This document shows positions 54,678-63,910 of a stretch of DNA of 64,000 bases, in pieces. Each line of letters opens with the position of its first letter. Positions within the stretch are counted from its first letter, which is position 1. The stretch covers positions 248,001-312,000 of the forward strand of contig NZ_QNUH01000002.1 of assembly GCF_003385495.1 (NCBI RefSeq). Direction: 5' to 3'. This DNA comes from Chryseobacterium elymi (GTDB taxonomy: Bacteria; Bacteroidota; Bacteroidia; Flavobacteriales; Weeksellaceae). The notes under the pieces were generated by a model that saw nothing but the letters and a program-made list of their open reading frames with translations, made no database searches and was not told where the DNA came from. A program made the translations under genes and the position numbers.

Positions 54678-55880
54678 ATGAAAAAATTATTATCAGTATT
54701 TGCAATTATTGCTGTCTTTACATTTTCTGGATGTTCAGACTCTACTTCCCTTGAAAGACTAGATGACACGGGAAAAGTAGAAGCTAAAATCGACTCACGA
54801 TCTAACGGTGTGGAAGCTGATGCTGCACATCAATGGGAGGCCAATGTCAAACTCTCCAAATTGTTGGAATCTTTTGGCAAGACGACTAACAGATTTAAAG
54901 AAGAAATACCGAATTATCCAGCGTATTATGGTGGATCCTACATCACTGAAAATGGAACTTTGGTTGTTTACATTTCTTCTGATTTTGAGAAATCAAAGCA
55001 GACGATTGCCTCAATTATCGGGGAAGGAAATGTCGATTTTAAACAGGCTAAATATTCCTACAGAGATCTTTCCGAGGTCATGGATCAGCTTAATGAATTC
55101 GTTTTGAATAAAAAAGATGCAGCTGCCGTACGCAATTTTAACACCTTTGCTTTAATGGATAGAGAAAATAAAATTATAGTTGATCTCCATGAGTATTCCG
55201 ATGCTTCTATTGAAAATTTTAAGAGGTATGTTTCCGCTGCGGAAGGGATAAGCTTTAGAAAATCCGAAGGTGAGATGGTATTAGAAGCAAATTTAAATCC
55301 TGGATGTAAGGCAGCATTGAATACTTCGGGTTCAAGCTACGGATCATATGGTTTTGCTGCGAAGAGAAATTCAGATGGTAAAGTTGGGATGGTTACCGCT
55401 GGACACGTAATCAATGCCGGACAAACTTTATATAATGGATCAACTGCAATTGGGGTGTGTAGTGTAAGACAAATTTCAGGTTCTATTGATGCATCATTTA
55501 TCCCTATAACAAATCCAAGCACCTACATTCCTAGTAATACACTTTGTGGAACCGCTTCAGACCTACTTTCTACTTCAACAAGCTTACCGGGAGTAGGTAC
55601 AGTTGTTAATAAAAGGGGGGCAACAACAGGATACACCTCTGGTACCATTCTGAGCACAAATGCTACATGGACTTCTCCAACATCGGGAAATACGTTAACC
55701 AATATCACAACTGCTAACTACACCAGTGATGGTGGGGACAGCGGTGGGATTGTTTACACATACATTAGCAGTTCCGGTACTCGCCCCACTGTGGGTACGC
55801 ATATTGGAGCGATTGGTTCAACCCGCTATTATACCAAAGCAAGTTTAATATTATCCGCATTGGGATTATCCAGATATTAA
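54678..55880 (+). CDS. Trypsin-like serine protease lipoprotein with N-terminal prodomain (400 aa)
   Basis: This is an exported S1-type protease, similar in layout to streptogrisin or alpha-lytic protease. The lipoprotein signal ends in FSGC (Cys19). Residues 20-205 form a prodomain-like region. The protease domain spans about 207-400 with the triad His243 (VTAGHVI), Asp271 (GSIDASFI) and Ser356 (SDGGDSGGIVY). The catalytic histidine is in a TAGH context and the serine in the standard GDSGG motif. Single cysteines at 210, 261 and 290 could form disulphides. The small lipoprotein gene follows 45 bases later. A role in protein breakdown outside the cell is likely; the target is unknown. Confidence 0.9.
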   Translation: MKKLLSVFAIIAVFTFSGCSDSTSLERLDDTGKVEAKIDSRSNGVEADAAHQWEANVKLSKLLESFGKTTNRFKEEIPNYPAYYGGSYITENGTLVVYISSDFEKSKQTIASIIGEGNVDFKQAKYSYRDLSEVMDQLNEFVLNKKDAAAVRNFNTFALMDRENKIIVDLHEYSDASIENFKRYVSAAEGISFRKSEGEMVLEANLNPGCKAALNTSGSSYGSYGFAAKRNSDGKVGMVTAGHVINAGQTLYNGSTAIGVCSVRQISGSIDASFIPITNPSTYIPSNTLCGTASDLLSTSTSLPGVGTVVNKRGATTGYTSGTILSTNATWTSPTSGNTLTNITTANYTSDGGDSGGIVYTYISSSGTRPTVGTHIGAIGSTRYYTKASLILSALGLSRY

Positions 55881-55925
55881 ATTTAGTAATAATGCCAAAA
55901 TTCAGTCTGTCTTTACTATAATAAT

Positions 55926-56441
55926 ATGGTTATGGAAAAAATAAGAAAGAATAATTTTCCGAAGTTTGTGCTGCTATGTGCCGTTTTGTGCATAGGATGC
56001 CAACCCTCAAAAAGCGATAAAAATAGTAATACTATTATACAGGATGCAGCCAGTGACAAATTAGAAAATAGAAATACACCTAATATGGAAGTAAAGATCA
56101 GTGTAAACCCAGAAATTTATTCACTTGCCGAAAATGAGATTAACATTAACTGCAGGCTTACTAACAATTCGTCATCAGCTGTTCAATTCGGAAGTGCTTT
56201 TACAATAGAAAAACAAAGCGATACAGCTTGGACTGAAGAGCCTTTTATTGACACGATGGGCTTTGAAGATATATTGTACAGTGTTGAGCCAAAAGAATCT
56301 AAGGATTTTCAGATTCCATTAACTAAACTTTTAAAGAACAAAAATTTACCTCCGGGCACATATAGGATCAGTAAGAAAGTCTGGTTGGTCGATCAAAAAA
56401 AAGATTCACTCCAGATCTTTGGCCAATTTGAATTAAAATGA
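55926..56441 (+). CDS. Ig-like domain lipoprotein next to the protease (171 aa)
   Basis: This is an exported lipoprotein. The signal ends in CIGC (about Cys24 from the first ATG; a second ATG at 55932 is equally possible). After a polar linker, residues about 60-170 form one beta-sandwich resembling the bacterial Ig-like domain Big_14 (VNPEIYSLAENEININCRLT, SAFTIEKQSDTAWTEEPFID, LPPGTYRISKKVWL). No catalytic residues are seen. The gene lies 45 bases behind the trypsin-like protease gene and shares a terminator, so the two are probably co-expressed. An inhibitor, chaperone or binding partner of the protease is possible but unproven. Confidence 0.78.
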   Translation: MVMEKIRKNNFPKFVLLCAVLCIGCQPSKSDKNSNTIIQDAASDKLENRNTPNMEVKISVNPEIYSLAENEININCRLTNNSSSAVQFGSAFTIEKQSDTAWTEEPFIDTMGFEDILYSVEPKESKDFQIPLTKLLKNKNLPPGTYRISKKVWLVDQKKDSLQIFGQFELK

Positions 56442-56457
56442 TACTATAAATAATTTT

Positions 56458-56497
56458 AATAATAAAAACCGGGCTTATGGCTTCGGTTTTTATTATT
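56458..56497 (+). terminator. Terminator of the protease/lipoprotein unit
   Basis: AATAATAAAAACCG pairs with CGGTTTTTATTATT. It directly follows the lipoprotein stop. Confidence 0.85.
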
Positions 56498-56660
56498 TAG
56501 GGTTAAACACAAAAACGGGAACATATAATCGCAATAATAAAATAGCTGAAAAATAAATTTGAAATTATTCATGTTAGGGACTATATCACAAAAAATATAC
56601 GATGAAGGAAAGTTAGTATGGCTTATTTTTAGGCTTATATTTTTTTAATTTGTCATCAAC

Positions 56661-56938
56661 ATAATATGCTTCTACAACGAAAATGAACTGAATGAACTTG
56701 GTTATGAGTTTCTAAGAGATAATCAATTAAACGCAGCACTTAAGATTTTTGATTTAAATGTCAATAAGTTTCCAAAATCAGGAAATATCTATGACAGTCG
56801 AGGTCAAGCTTATTTTAATAAAAAAGAATATGCATTATCAAAAGCGATTATCAGAAATCATTAGAATTAGACCCAACCAATAATAATGCGAAGGAAATGA
56901 TTATAAAAATCAATCAAATCTTTTCCATTAAAAATTAA
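56661..56938 (+). pseudogene. Frameshifted TPR-protein C-terminal fragment
   Basis: The plus strand reads NENELNELGYEFLRDNQLNA then ALKIFDLNVNKFPKSGNIYD and SRGQAYFNKKEYALSK, a TPR pair of the kind found at the C-terminus of serine hydrolases in this group. After a single-base shift near 56840 it continues SDYQKSLELDPTNNNAKEMI and stops at 56938. There is no start codon or N-terminal domain. It is a relic of a longer gene. Confidence 0.7.
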
Positions 56939-57007
56939 ATTAATTTTTTAATATTACACCATAATTTGATTAAATTTACATGCAACAATGCATACGAAAA
57001 AACTTCT

Positions 57008-58036
57008 ATGAACAAGAAAAGTGCAACGATATATGACATTTCCCATAAGCTCAACGTAAGTGTTGCCACTGTTTCGAGAGCATTGAATGACCACCCAAGA
57101 ATAAGCGAAGCAACCAAAGAACTGGTCCGAAAAACGGCCAAGGAAATGAACTACAAGCAAAACAACCTTGCTAAAGCTTTAAAAAGCGGTGAAACCAAAA
57201 ATGTCGGGATTATTGTCCCTTACATCAATACCAATTTTTTTTCCTCAGTAATCCGCGGAATTGAAGAAGAGCTTTCTCTACTTGGCTATCATGTGATTAT
57301 CTGCCAGAGCCATGAAGATGTCAATATTGAAAAAAGGCATTTAAATACCTTACTGAATGCTCAGGTTGACGGGATTTTCATGTCTGTATCAAAAACAACG
57401 ATTGATACAGAACATATTGAAAATATTTTAGAGACCACCAATACTCCCATTATATTTTTTGACAGGAAGAAAGATATTGCAGGAATCAGTACAGTAACCA
57501 TTGATGATTACCGTGGCGGATATATGGCTACAGAGCACCTGATCAAAGAAGGCTATAAAAACATCTGTCACTTTGCCGGAGACCTTAATCTTGAAATTTA
57601 TCAGAACCGCCTTAACGGTTACAAACAAGCCTTGCTTGACAATAATTTTCAGATAAAAGAAGACAATATTATCTTTACGGGAAGTTCGATCGATACCGGA
57701 ATTGATGCCATTAAAAAACTTTGGGACAGAAAATCAATTCCTGATGCCATTTTTTCATCCAGTGATTTTGCTGCGCTAGGTGCTTGCCAGGAACTGAAAA
57801 AACGCAAAATAAAAATTCCGGAAGAAGTTGCTGTGATAGGTTTTTCCAACGAACCTTTTACCCAATTCATGGAGCTTCCGATGAGTTCCGTTGACCAAAC
57901 TCCTGTAACCATGGGAAAAATGGCGGGCCGGGTTTTTATCGAAAGTGTAAAAGAAAATGGTTCCGGGGTTTCTACTGAAAAGAAAGTTGTGCTGGCACCG
58001 CAGCTTTATATTAGAAAGTCTTCAAAAAGGAAATAG
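57008..58036 (+). CDS. LacI-family transcription regulator (342 aa)
   Basis: This is a cytoplasmic repressor or activator of sugar genes. The ATG at 57008 (MNKKSATIYDISHKLNVSVA) is the usual start directly before the HTH; a longer frame from 56966 is unlikely. The LacI HTH and hinge fill residues 6-60 (VSVATVSRALNDHPRISEAT, NYKQNNLAKALKSG). The periplasmic-binding-type ligand domain covers 62-340 (NVGIIVPYINTNFFSSVIRG, PDAIFSSSDFAALGACQ, AVIGFSNEPFTQFMELPMSS). It is convergent with the hexuronate operon, whose last gene ends 445 bases away. A near-perfect inverted repeat upstream of eda is a plausible binding site. The hexuronate effector is inferred. Confidence 0.9.
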   Translation: MNKKSATIYDISHKLNVSVATVSRALNDHPRISEATKELVRKTAKEMNYKQNNLAKALKSGETKNVGIIVPYINTNFFSSVIRGIEEELSLLGYHVIICQSHEDVNIEKRHLNTLLNAQVDGIFMSVSKTTIDTEHIENILETTNTPIIFFDRKKDIAGISTVTIDDYRGGYMATEHLIKEGYKNICHFAGDLNLEIYQNRLNGYKQALLDNNFQIKEDNIIFTGSSIDTGIDAIKKLWDRKSIPDAIFSSSDFAALGACQELKKRKIKIPEEVAVIGFSNEPFTQFMELPMSSVDQTPVTMGKMAGRVFIESVKENGSGVSTEKKVVLAPQLYIRKSSKRK

Positions 58037-58039
58037 TTT

Positions 58040-58400
58040 TTTTGATATTATTTTCTTTTGCCTTAAAACAAAAGAAACAAAGTTCAAAACTTGGAAACTT
58101 CCGCTAAAAATTAAAGCTTAATCCTAAAATTCCCAAAACTTGCGCGAATTTAGAATTTGTCTTTTGAATTGACATTTGTCTCTCGGTTCAGACAATGGGA
58201 ATTTTTTACGCTCTATTTTCCTATGTCGTATTGACAGTTCAGGGAATAACGAAGGAAGAATCCCAACTCTGATAAAAAAGATTCTGGACATTCTTAAGTT
58301 TTGGCTAAAGCCATTGACTTTAATTATTTTTTTGAAAACGGGCTAAAACCCGTTCCTACTGATTCAAATCGTGAAAGCATTTGTGTTATTTATGGTTAAA
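58040..58400. repeat. Intergenic repeat region between lacI-type and uxaA genes
   Basis: No gene is seen. The string TTTGGCTAAAGCCATTGACT followed by GAAAACGGGCTAAAACCCGTTCC (about 58301-58361) contains two small inverted repeats (TGGCTAAAGCCA and ACGGGCTAAAACCCGT) and is of a type I associate with Chryseobacterium intergenic repeats. CTTTTGCCTTAAAACAAAAG near 58060 is another hairpin and may terminate the regulator transcript. Confidence 0.6.
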
Positions 58401-58480
58401 AATCAAGTTTAACCGAAAGAAAATGCTCTCCACAAACGTAGAAAGCATTTTCAACCCTAATATTAATATAATTTAAACAA

Positions 58481-60094
58481 TTATAAACTTACTCCCCGTC
58501 TCCAGGGAATAAAATCGTTTTGATTTAAAATGGCAGCTTTTGTTTTGATGTTCCCACTGGCCACTTCAATGATGAATTCTAATAATTCTTCTGCTTTTTC
58601 GTCGATTGTTTTCTCACCTGTAATCACATCTCCGGTATTAAAGTCGATGATATCAGGCATTTTTTGTGACAAAGAAGTGTTTGACGAAATTTTTACTACA
58701 GGAACAACAGGATTTCCTGTCGGCGTACCCAAACCAGTCGTGAATAAAACTACGTTTGAGCCCGATCCAACCAAAGCGGTTGTACATTCCACGTCATTTC
58801 CGGGTGTACATAATAAGTTTAAGCCTGGCTTTTTAATGTATTCTGTAAAATCGAGAACGTCATTTATTGGTGATGAGCCACCTTTTTTAGCGGCTCCGGC
58901 AGATTTCATGGCATCAGTTATCAAGCCGTCTTTGATATTCCCTGGCGATGGATTCATGTCAAAACCCGAACCCGCAGCAACGACTGATTCTTCAAAATCT
59001 TTCATTAATTGTAAAAATCTTTCGGCATCTTCTTCATTTACACAACGGTTCACAAGTTCCTGCTCAACTCCACATAATTCCGGGAATTCTGAAAGGATGG
59101 TTGCACCTCCGATTCCTGCCATTAAATCTGATAACTGTCCTAAAACAGGATTGGCTGAAATTCCTGAAAAACCGTCTGAACCGCCACATTCTAAGCCTAA
59201 AACCAATTTTGAAATTGGGGCTGGCTTTCTTTCTGTGTCATTGGCCTGTTTGATGGCTTTATAGGAATCTTTGATGATACCGCTGAGCATTTCATCTACC
59301 GTTCCGGACTTTTGCTGTTCATAAACGATGATGGGTTTCTTATTGCTCGGACTGATTTTATTCAATGCATCTCTAAAAATCTGAACCTGTAAATTCTGGC
59401 AACCCAAACTCAAAACTGTTGCTCCGGCTACATTCGGATTATTAACATAGCCTGCCAATAATCTTCCCAATGCTTCCGCATCCTGACGAATTCCGCCGCA
59501 GCCTCCTTGATGAGTGATGAATTTAACTTCAATATTTTTAAAAACCCGAGAATCCTGTTCTTCTTCAACAACAGTTTCAGTTTCAGAATTATTAATTAAC
59601 GATCTTAATAAAAGTTGATGTTTCGTTACTTTTTCGAATAACAGTTCCTTTTCAAAAACATCTTTTAAAATTTCAACATTTCTGTTTTCACAAAAAACCA
59701 GAGGAAAAAACAACCAGACATTTTCTGTTCCAACCTGTCCGTCTTCACGGAGGTAGCCCATGAAAGTTTTATCCTTCCATTTGTCAACATTCGGAGCACT
59801 CCAAGCCGTTATTTCTGTTTTACCTTCTACTTTTGCACTTTGATGCTTAACGTTTTCAGTGGTGATAACTTCTCCTTTCTGAATAGGCTGACTTGCTTTT
59901 CCCACCAAAACACCGTACATAATGATCTTATCCCCAGCCGCAAGATCTTCGGTCACGAATTTATGTTTTGCCTTCGTGTCTTTTATAATGTTATACGTAA
60001 GATCACCCAAAGTAACAGTTTCCCCCTGCGTCAGATCAACCAAAGCCACTGCTACATTATCTTTGGGATTTACTTTCAGTACTTTCTTTTGCAT
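58481..60094 (-). CDS. uxaA: Altronate dehydratase (537 aa)
   Basis: This cytoplasmic enzyme dehydrates D-altronate to 2-keto-3-deoxygluconate. The N-terminal SAF-like domain (about 1-95, KVNPKDNVAVALVDLTQGET) is followed by the catalytic altronate-hydrolase domain with HQGGCGGIRQDAEALGRLLA near 200 and LVLGLECGGSDGFSGISANP near 310. The length is normal for UxaA. It is the last gene of the minus-strand hexuronate operon, five bases after uxaB. A 244-codon open frame on the opposite strand is a coding shadow. Confidence 0.94.
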   Translation of the reverse strand: MQKKVLKVNPKDNVAVALVDLTQGETVTLGDLTYNIIKDTKAKHKFVTEDLAAGDKIIMYGVLVGKASQPIQKGEVITTENVKHQSAKVEGKTEITAWSAPNVDKWKDKTFMGYLREDGQVGTENVWLFFPLVFCENRNVEILKDVFEKELLFEKVTKHQLLLRSLINNSETETVVEEEQDSRVFKNIEVKFITHQGGCGGIRQDAEALGRLLAGYVNNPNVAGATVLSLGCQNLQVQIFRDALNKISPSNKKPIIVYEQQKSGTVDEMLSGIIKDSYKAIKQANDTERKPAPISKLVLGLECGGSDGFSGISANPVLGQLSDLMAGIGGATILSEFPELCGVEQELVNRCVNEEDAERFLQLMKDFEESVVAAGSGFDMNPSPGNIKDGLITDAMKSAGAAKKGGSSPINDVLDFTEYIKKPGLNLLCTPGNDVECTTALVGSGSNVVLFTTGLGTPTGNPVVPVVKISSNTSLSQKMPDIIDFNTGDVITGEKTIDEKAEELLEFIIEVASGNIKTKAAILNQNDFIPWRRGVSL

Positions 60095-60099
60095 TTTTT

Positions 60100-61566
60100 C
60101 TAAGAATAAAATTGTATAAAGTTGTGATAAGCGGTTTCAACATCATTATGGTCAATTTCCAACAACGCTTTTGCTACTGCAGATTTCAAACCGTTAACCT
60201 TAGTAAGGTCTGTATCCCAGAAAGATGTTTCGCTCAACACCTGTTCTGAAATTATTTCGTAATCTTCGTTTTTCCAGATTTCTTTGAATCTGTTTACGAT
60301 AGCTTCTTCATCATTTAACGGTAAAGATTTTTTACAAAAATTTCCCTGATAAAATCTGATTAAACTTGCCAAGGAGAAGGTTAAATTAAGCGGTAATTTA
60401 TGGTTAATTTCAACATATTTAAAAAAAACCGGAAGAATTCTAACCTTAAATTTAGAAACAAAATACAAAGCGATACTTGCCTGATAATGCTTGATGAAAG
60501 GATTTCTGAATCTGTCGAAAACTTCTTCAGCAAAATCTTTTAATTCATTTTCATCTAAACCTAATGTTGGGTTCACTTCATTGAAAATTGTTTCACTTAA
60601 AAATTTACCTAAAAACTCATCATCAATAGATTCTTTTACCGTTTCTTTTCCTGATAAAATCGCCGGAGCCAGCATTAATGTATGACCACCATTCAAAATC
60701 CTTACTTTTCTCAAACGATACGGCTGAATATCATCAACAACCAAAATCTGTTCGTCAATTGTATCGAAAGGAATTCTCTCTTTTAAATTTGCCTCATTCT
60801 GAATCACAAAAAGCAAAAATACTTCCGACACCACCATCATCTGATCTTCATAATCCAACTGATCTTCATAGGCTTCTGCATCCTCCTTCGGATAACCCGG
60901 AACAATCCTGTCTACCAATGTATTATGAAAATAATTATTTTGATCAATCCATTGCACAAAGTTAGAATCTAAATTCCAAAGTTGAGCATATTTTAAGATA
61001 ATTTCTTTTAAAGCATAAGCATTGTCTTCGATCAATTCACAAGGGATAATTCTCAATCCTTTGTCCGCAGCTCCATTAAAATGCTTAAATCTTTCATGCA
61101 ATAAAACCGTTAGTTTCGCAGGAAAATTTTTGTGCGGGCCAACGTAATCATTTTCTGATGCATCAAAAGTAATCCCCGTTTCTGTTGTATTGGAAAAGAT
61201 AAATTCTAACTCTTCCTCTTTAGCCAACGCCAAGAATTCATCGTAATTTGTATAAGGATTAGTCGACCTTTGAATCGCAGAAATCACCTGTTTTGTATCA
61301 ATGATTTCTCCTTTTTTAACTCCTCTTGAGAAAAGCGTGTATAAATTATCCTGCTCTTCTAATTTATGAACCGAACCGTTTGGTGTAGGCTGAACATTTA
61401 CAATTCCTGCATTAAACCCTGCTTCTTTATTTAATTTATCAATCACATAATCCGTAAATCCTCTCATGAAATTTCCGCCTCCAAACTGTACAACTTTGAT
61501 CGGAAGCTTTTCCTGAGAATCAATTAATTTGCGATTTAATTTCTGTTTTATCTGATTTTCCATCAT
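60100..61566 (-). CDS. uxaB: Tagaturonate reductase / altronate oxidoreductase (488 aa)
   Basis: This cytoplasmic NADH-dependent enzyme reduces D-tagaturonate to D-altronate. It belongs to the mannitol dehydrogenase family: a Rossmann start KVVQFGGGNFMRGFTDYVID near residue 25, and the catalytic K-N-H pattern in RKVRILNGGHTLMLAPAIL near residue 297. The length fits UxaB. The ATG start overlaps the transporter gene's stop by one base (61566), indicating translational coupling, and uxaA follows after five bases. Confidence 0.93.
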   Translation of the reverse strand: MMENQIKQKLNRKLIDSQEKLPIKVVQFGGGNFMRGFTDYVIDKLNKEAGFNAGIVNVQPTPNGSVHKLEEQDNLYTLFSRGVKKGEIIDTKQVISAIQRSTNPYTNYDEFLALAKEEELEFIFSNTTETGITFDASENDYVGPHKNFPAKLTVLLHERFKHFNGAADKGLRIIPCELIEDNAYALKEIILKYAQLWNLDSNFVQWIDQNNYFHNTLVDRIVPGYPKEDAEAYEDQLDYEDQMMVVSEVFLLFVIQNEANLKERIPFDTIDEQILVVDDIQPYRLRKVRILNGGHTLMLAPAILSGKETVKESIDDEFLGKFLSETIFNEVNPTLGLDENELKDFAEEVFDRFRNPFIKHYQASIALYFVSKFKVRILPVFFKYVEINHKLPLNLTFSLASLIRFYQGNFCKKSLPLNDEEAIVNRFKEIWKNEDYEIISEQVLSETSFWDTDLTKVNGLKSAVAKALLEIDHNDVETAYHNFIQFYS

Positions 61567-63095
61567 TATTTACTTATAACTTTATATTTTGGAACTAATG
61601 TTTTCATTACCATCCAAGCAATCAGGTAAGCGACTGCACAGACTGAGAAAATAATCATATATCCTTTATTAATTCCGTCAGAAACTACTGCACCCGACTT
61701 TTCCAGTTCCTGAAAAAAGCCTTCCGGCAAACGCTCGTTGATATACTCCGGGTATTTTTCCAACAAAGGAACCCCATTCACCGTTGACCAAGCTTTGTGC
61801 GAATGATCAAACAAAAGTCCCGATGATTTATTAATCAGGAAAGAGCCTATTCCTCCAGCCATTCCGCCTATTCCTGTAATGGTTGCAATCGCTTTTTTCG
61901 GAAACATATCGCCTACTGTCGAGAAAATATTTGCCGACCAAGCCTGGTGCGCTGCTCCTGCAATTCCGATAATCAAAACGGGAATCCAATAGGTAATCGT
62001 ACCTAAAGGCTGAGCAAGAAGCGCTAACAAAGGGAAAAATGCAAAAATCAACATTGCCTTCATTCTTCCTGTATAGGCATTCATTCCTTTTTTTTCAACA
62101 AAATATTTTGGAAGCCAGCCGCCTATGATCGATAATAAAGTGATCATATAAAGAACGAATAACGGCAAGGCACTTTGTGTAGAATCCATCTGGTATACCG
62201 AACTTAAATATGCCGGCGTCCAGAATAAAAAAAACCACCAGACACCGTCTGTCATGAATTTCCCAAATGCAAACGCCCACGTTTGTCTGTAGCTGAAACA
62301 TTCCTTGAACGTAAATACTTTTTCGGGAACAGAAGTATCTTCATTAGGAAGGTCGTCCTGATCCTGATTAATATATGTCAATTCATGTTCATTTACTTTA
62401 TGATGTACATGAGGCTTTTTATAGTAAAATACCCAAAGGCCCATCCATACAAATCCTAAAGCACCGATAATGATAAAAGCCCATTCCCAACCCATCGATT
62501 TTGCAATAAAAGGAATAGTAATCGGTGCCGCCAAAGCTCCCACTGTAGCCCCTGCATTCCAGATACTTGTAGAAAATGCCCTGTCTTTTTTAGGAAAATA
62601 TTCAGCTGTAGTTTTGATCGCTGCCGGGAAATTTCCTGCTTCACCAATGGCCAATACAAAACGTGCAAAAATAAATAAAGTGACACTTGTACTGATAACC
62701 GCAGAAACGCTTCCTACATTTCCTATGATTTCTTTGGATTCATGAAAGCCAACCGCCCAGTTTCCTGTAAGAATTCCGGATGTAGCAATACCGCAAAACG
62801 CATGTAAAACCGCACCAATAGACCAAATACCAATTGCCCAAAGAAAACCTTTTTTGGTGTCCATCCAGTCAACAAATTTTCCTGCGAAAAGCATTCCTAC
62901 CGCATAAAATATTGAAAATAATGCGGTGATATTTCCATAATCATTATTATTCCAATGAAATTCGGGCGCAATGAAATCTTTCCAGGTCAGGGATAAAACC
63001 TGCCGATCCAGATAATTGATCGTGGTTGCTAAAAACAACAGTAAACATATTGTCCACCTGAATTTACTTGGTTTAAGAGACTTAACTGAACTCAT
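61566..63095 (-). CDS. MFS hexuronate transporter, ExuT-like (509 aa)
   Basis: This is an inner-membrane major facilitator of the anion:cation symporter group, probably importing galacturonate or glucuronate. About 12 helices are visible, starting with RWTICLLLFLATTINYLDRQ, the NYLDR motif being typical of ExuT and relatives. It has FVLAIGEAGNFPAAIKTTAE in helix 4-5 and a long central loop (KKPHVHHKVNEHELTYINQD). Length is slightly above E. coli ExuT because of an inserted periplasmic loop near residues 435-470. It lies between eda (20 bases upstream) and uxaB (one-base overlap). Confidence 0.9.
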   Translation of the reverse strand: MSSVKSLKPSKFRWTICLLLFLATTINYLDRQVLSLTWKDFIAPEFHWNNNDYGNITALFSIFYAVGMLFAGKFVDWMDTKKGFLWAIGIWSIGAVLHAFCGIATSGILTGNWAVGFHESKEIIGNVGSVSAVISTSVTLFIFARFVLAIGEAGNFPAAIKTTAEYFPKKDRAFSTSIWNAGATVGALAAPITIPFIAKSMGWEWAFIIIGALGFVWMGLWVFYYKKPHVHHKVNEHELTYINQDQDDLPNEDTSVPEKVFTFKECFSYRQTWAFAFGKFMTDGVWWFFLFWTPAYLSSVYQMDSTQSALPLFVLYMITLLSIIGGWLPKYFVEKKGMNAYTGRMKAMLIFAFFPLLALLAQPLGTITYWIPVLIIGIAGAAHQAWSANIFSTVGDMFPKKAIATITGIGGMAGGIGSFLINKSSGLLFDHSHKAWSTVNGVPLLEKYPEYINERLPEGFFQELEKSGAVVSDGINKGYMIIFSVCAVAYLIAWMVMKTLVPKYKVISK

Positions 63096-63115
63096 ATTAA
63101 TTTTAGAATTAGTTA

Positions 63116-63775
63116 TTATTTTAAAGTCTGAATAATTTCCAGCACTTTTTTTGTTTCATTTTCTATCGTTGCATAGTCTTTGGCAAGCATTAATTCTTTG
63201 CTTACCAATTTGCTTCCCATTCCCACCGCAGAAACACCAGCTTTGAACCAGCTTTCAATGCTTTCCTTTGTAGTATCAACACCACCGGTCGGCATGAATT
63301 TCAGATTTGGGAAAACATCTTTAATAGCGCTCATAAATCCGGTTCCTAAAGCATTTCCAGGAAATAATTTAATGAAAGTTACCCCCGAATTTTCGGCTTT
63401 AATAATTTCTGTCGGAGTCATACAACCCGGACTGTACAACAAATCTTTTGAAATCAAAAATTCTGCAACTTCCGCCACAAAACCCGGACTGATAAAGAAA
63501 TCCGCACCCACTGTATAATATTCTTCAGCTTGTTGTACATTCTTTATGGTTCCGATTCCCAAAAGCATTTCCGGCATTTCTGCATTACGGATTTCTACCA
63601 TTTTTGTGAAATTACTCAACGCAGCATCGCCACGGTTTGTATATTCTACCGCACGGATTCCGGCTTTGTAAAGTGATCTCAATATTTCCAGAGTTACTGT
63701 TTCATCAGCATTATAATATAGAGGCAAAACTCCTTGATTGATGACGGTATTTGTAACTAATTGAATTTTTGTCAT
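63116..63775 (-). CDS. eda: 2-keto-3-deoxy-6-phosphogluconate aldolase (219 aa)
   Basis: This cytoplasmic class I aldolase splits KDPG to pyruvate and glyceraldehyde-3-phosphate, the last step of hexuronate breakdown. The (beta/alpha)8-barrel motifs are: AVEYTNRGDAALSNF with the catalytic Glu; MLLGIGTIKNVQQAEEYYTV; the Schiff-base Lys in GVTFIKLFPGNALG; and LKFMPTGGVD for phosphate binding. It is the first gene of the operon in this window. The sugar kinase that makes KDPG and uronate isomerase are not present, so they should lie beyond 64000 or elsewhere. A palindromic candidate operator lies 25 bases upstream. Confidence 0.93.
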   Translation of the reverse strand: MTKIQLVTNTVINQGVLPLYYNADETVTLEILRSLYKAGIRAVEYTNRGDAALSNFTKMVEIRNAEMPEMLLGIGTIKNVQQAEEYYTVGADFFISPGFVAEVAEFLISKDLLYSPGCMTPTEIIKAENSGVTFIKLFPGNALGTGFMSAIKDVFPNLKFMPTGGVDTTKESIESWFKAGVSAVGMGSKLVSKELMLAKDYATIENETKKVLEIIQTLK

Positions 63776-63800
63776 GTTTTTGACTTATTATATTAAAAAT

Positions 63801-63820
63801 TTGGCAAGCTAGCCTGACAA
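63801..63820. promoter_or_regulatory. Candidate LacI-type operator upstream of eda
   Basis: TTGGCAAGCTAGCCTGACAA is a 20-base inverted repeat with a GCTAGC centre and 16 of 20 positions symmetrical. Its start lies 25 bases before the eda start codon, suited to repression. The form (even-length palindrome, central GC-containing hexamer) is that of LacI-family operators. The LacI regulator encoded at 57008 is the obvious candidate. Confidence 0.55.
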
Positions 63821-63837
63821 TATTTATATTTTGATGA

Positions 63838-63910
63838 TTATTTTTAACGCAGAGTTCGCAAAGTTTTTGTACCGCTAACTGCTTTTAAGATTCGCAAAGG
63901 TGCTCTGATC
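63838..63910. repeat. Intergenic repeat, Chryseobacterium type
   Basis: TTTTTAACGCAGAGTTCGCA followed by AAGATTCGCAAAGGTGCTCTG is of a type I recognise as recurring in flavobacterial intergenic regions. No gene is visible from 63776 to the end of the window apart from the operator above. Confidence 0.5.

Noticed and set aside
58530-59264. 244-codon open frame opposite uxaA
   Set aside because: It is antisense to a clear UxaA gene with intact motifs. The frame is open because of the codon usage of the real gene, and its translation has no domain.
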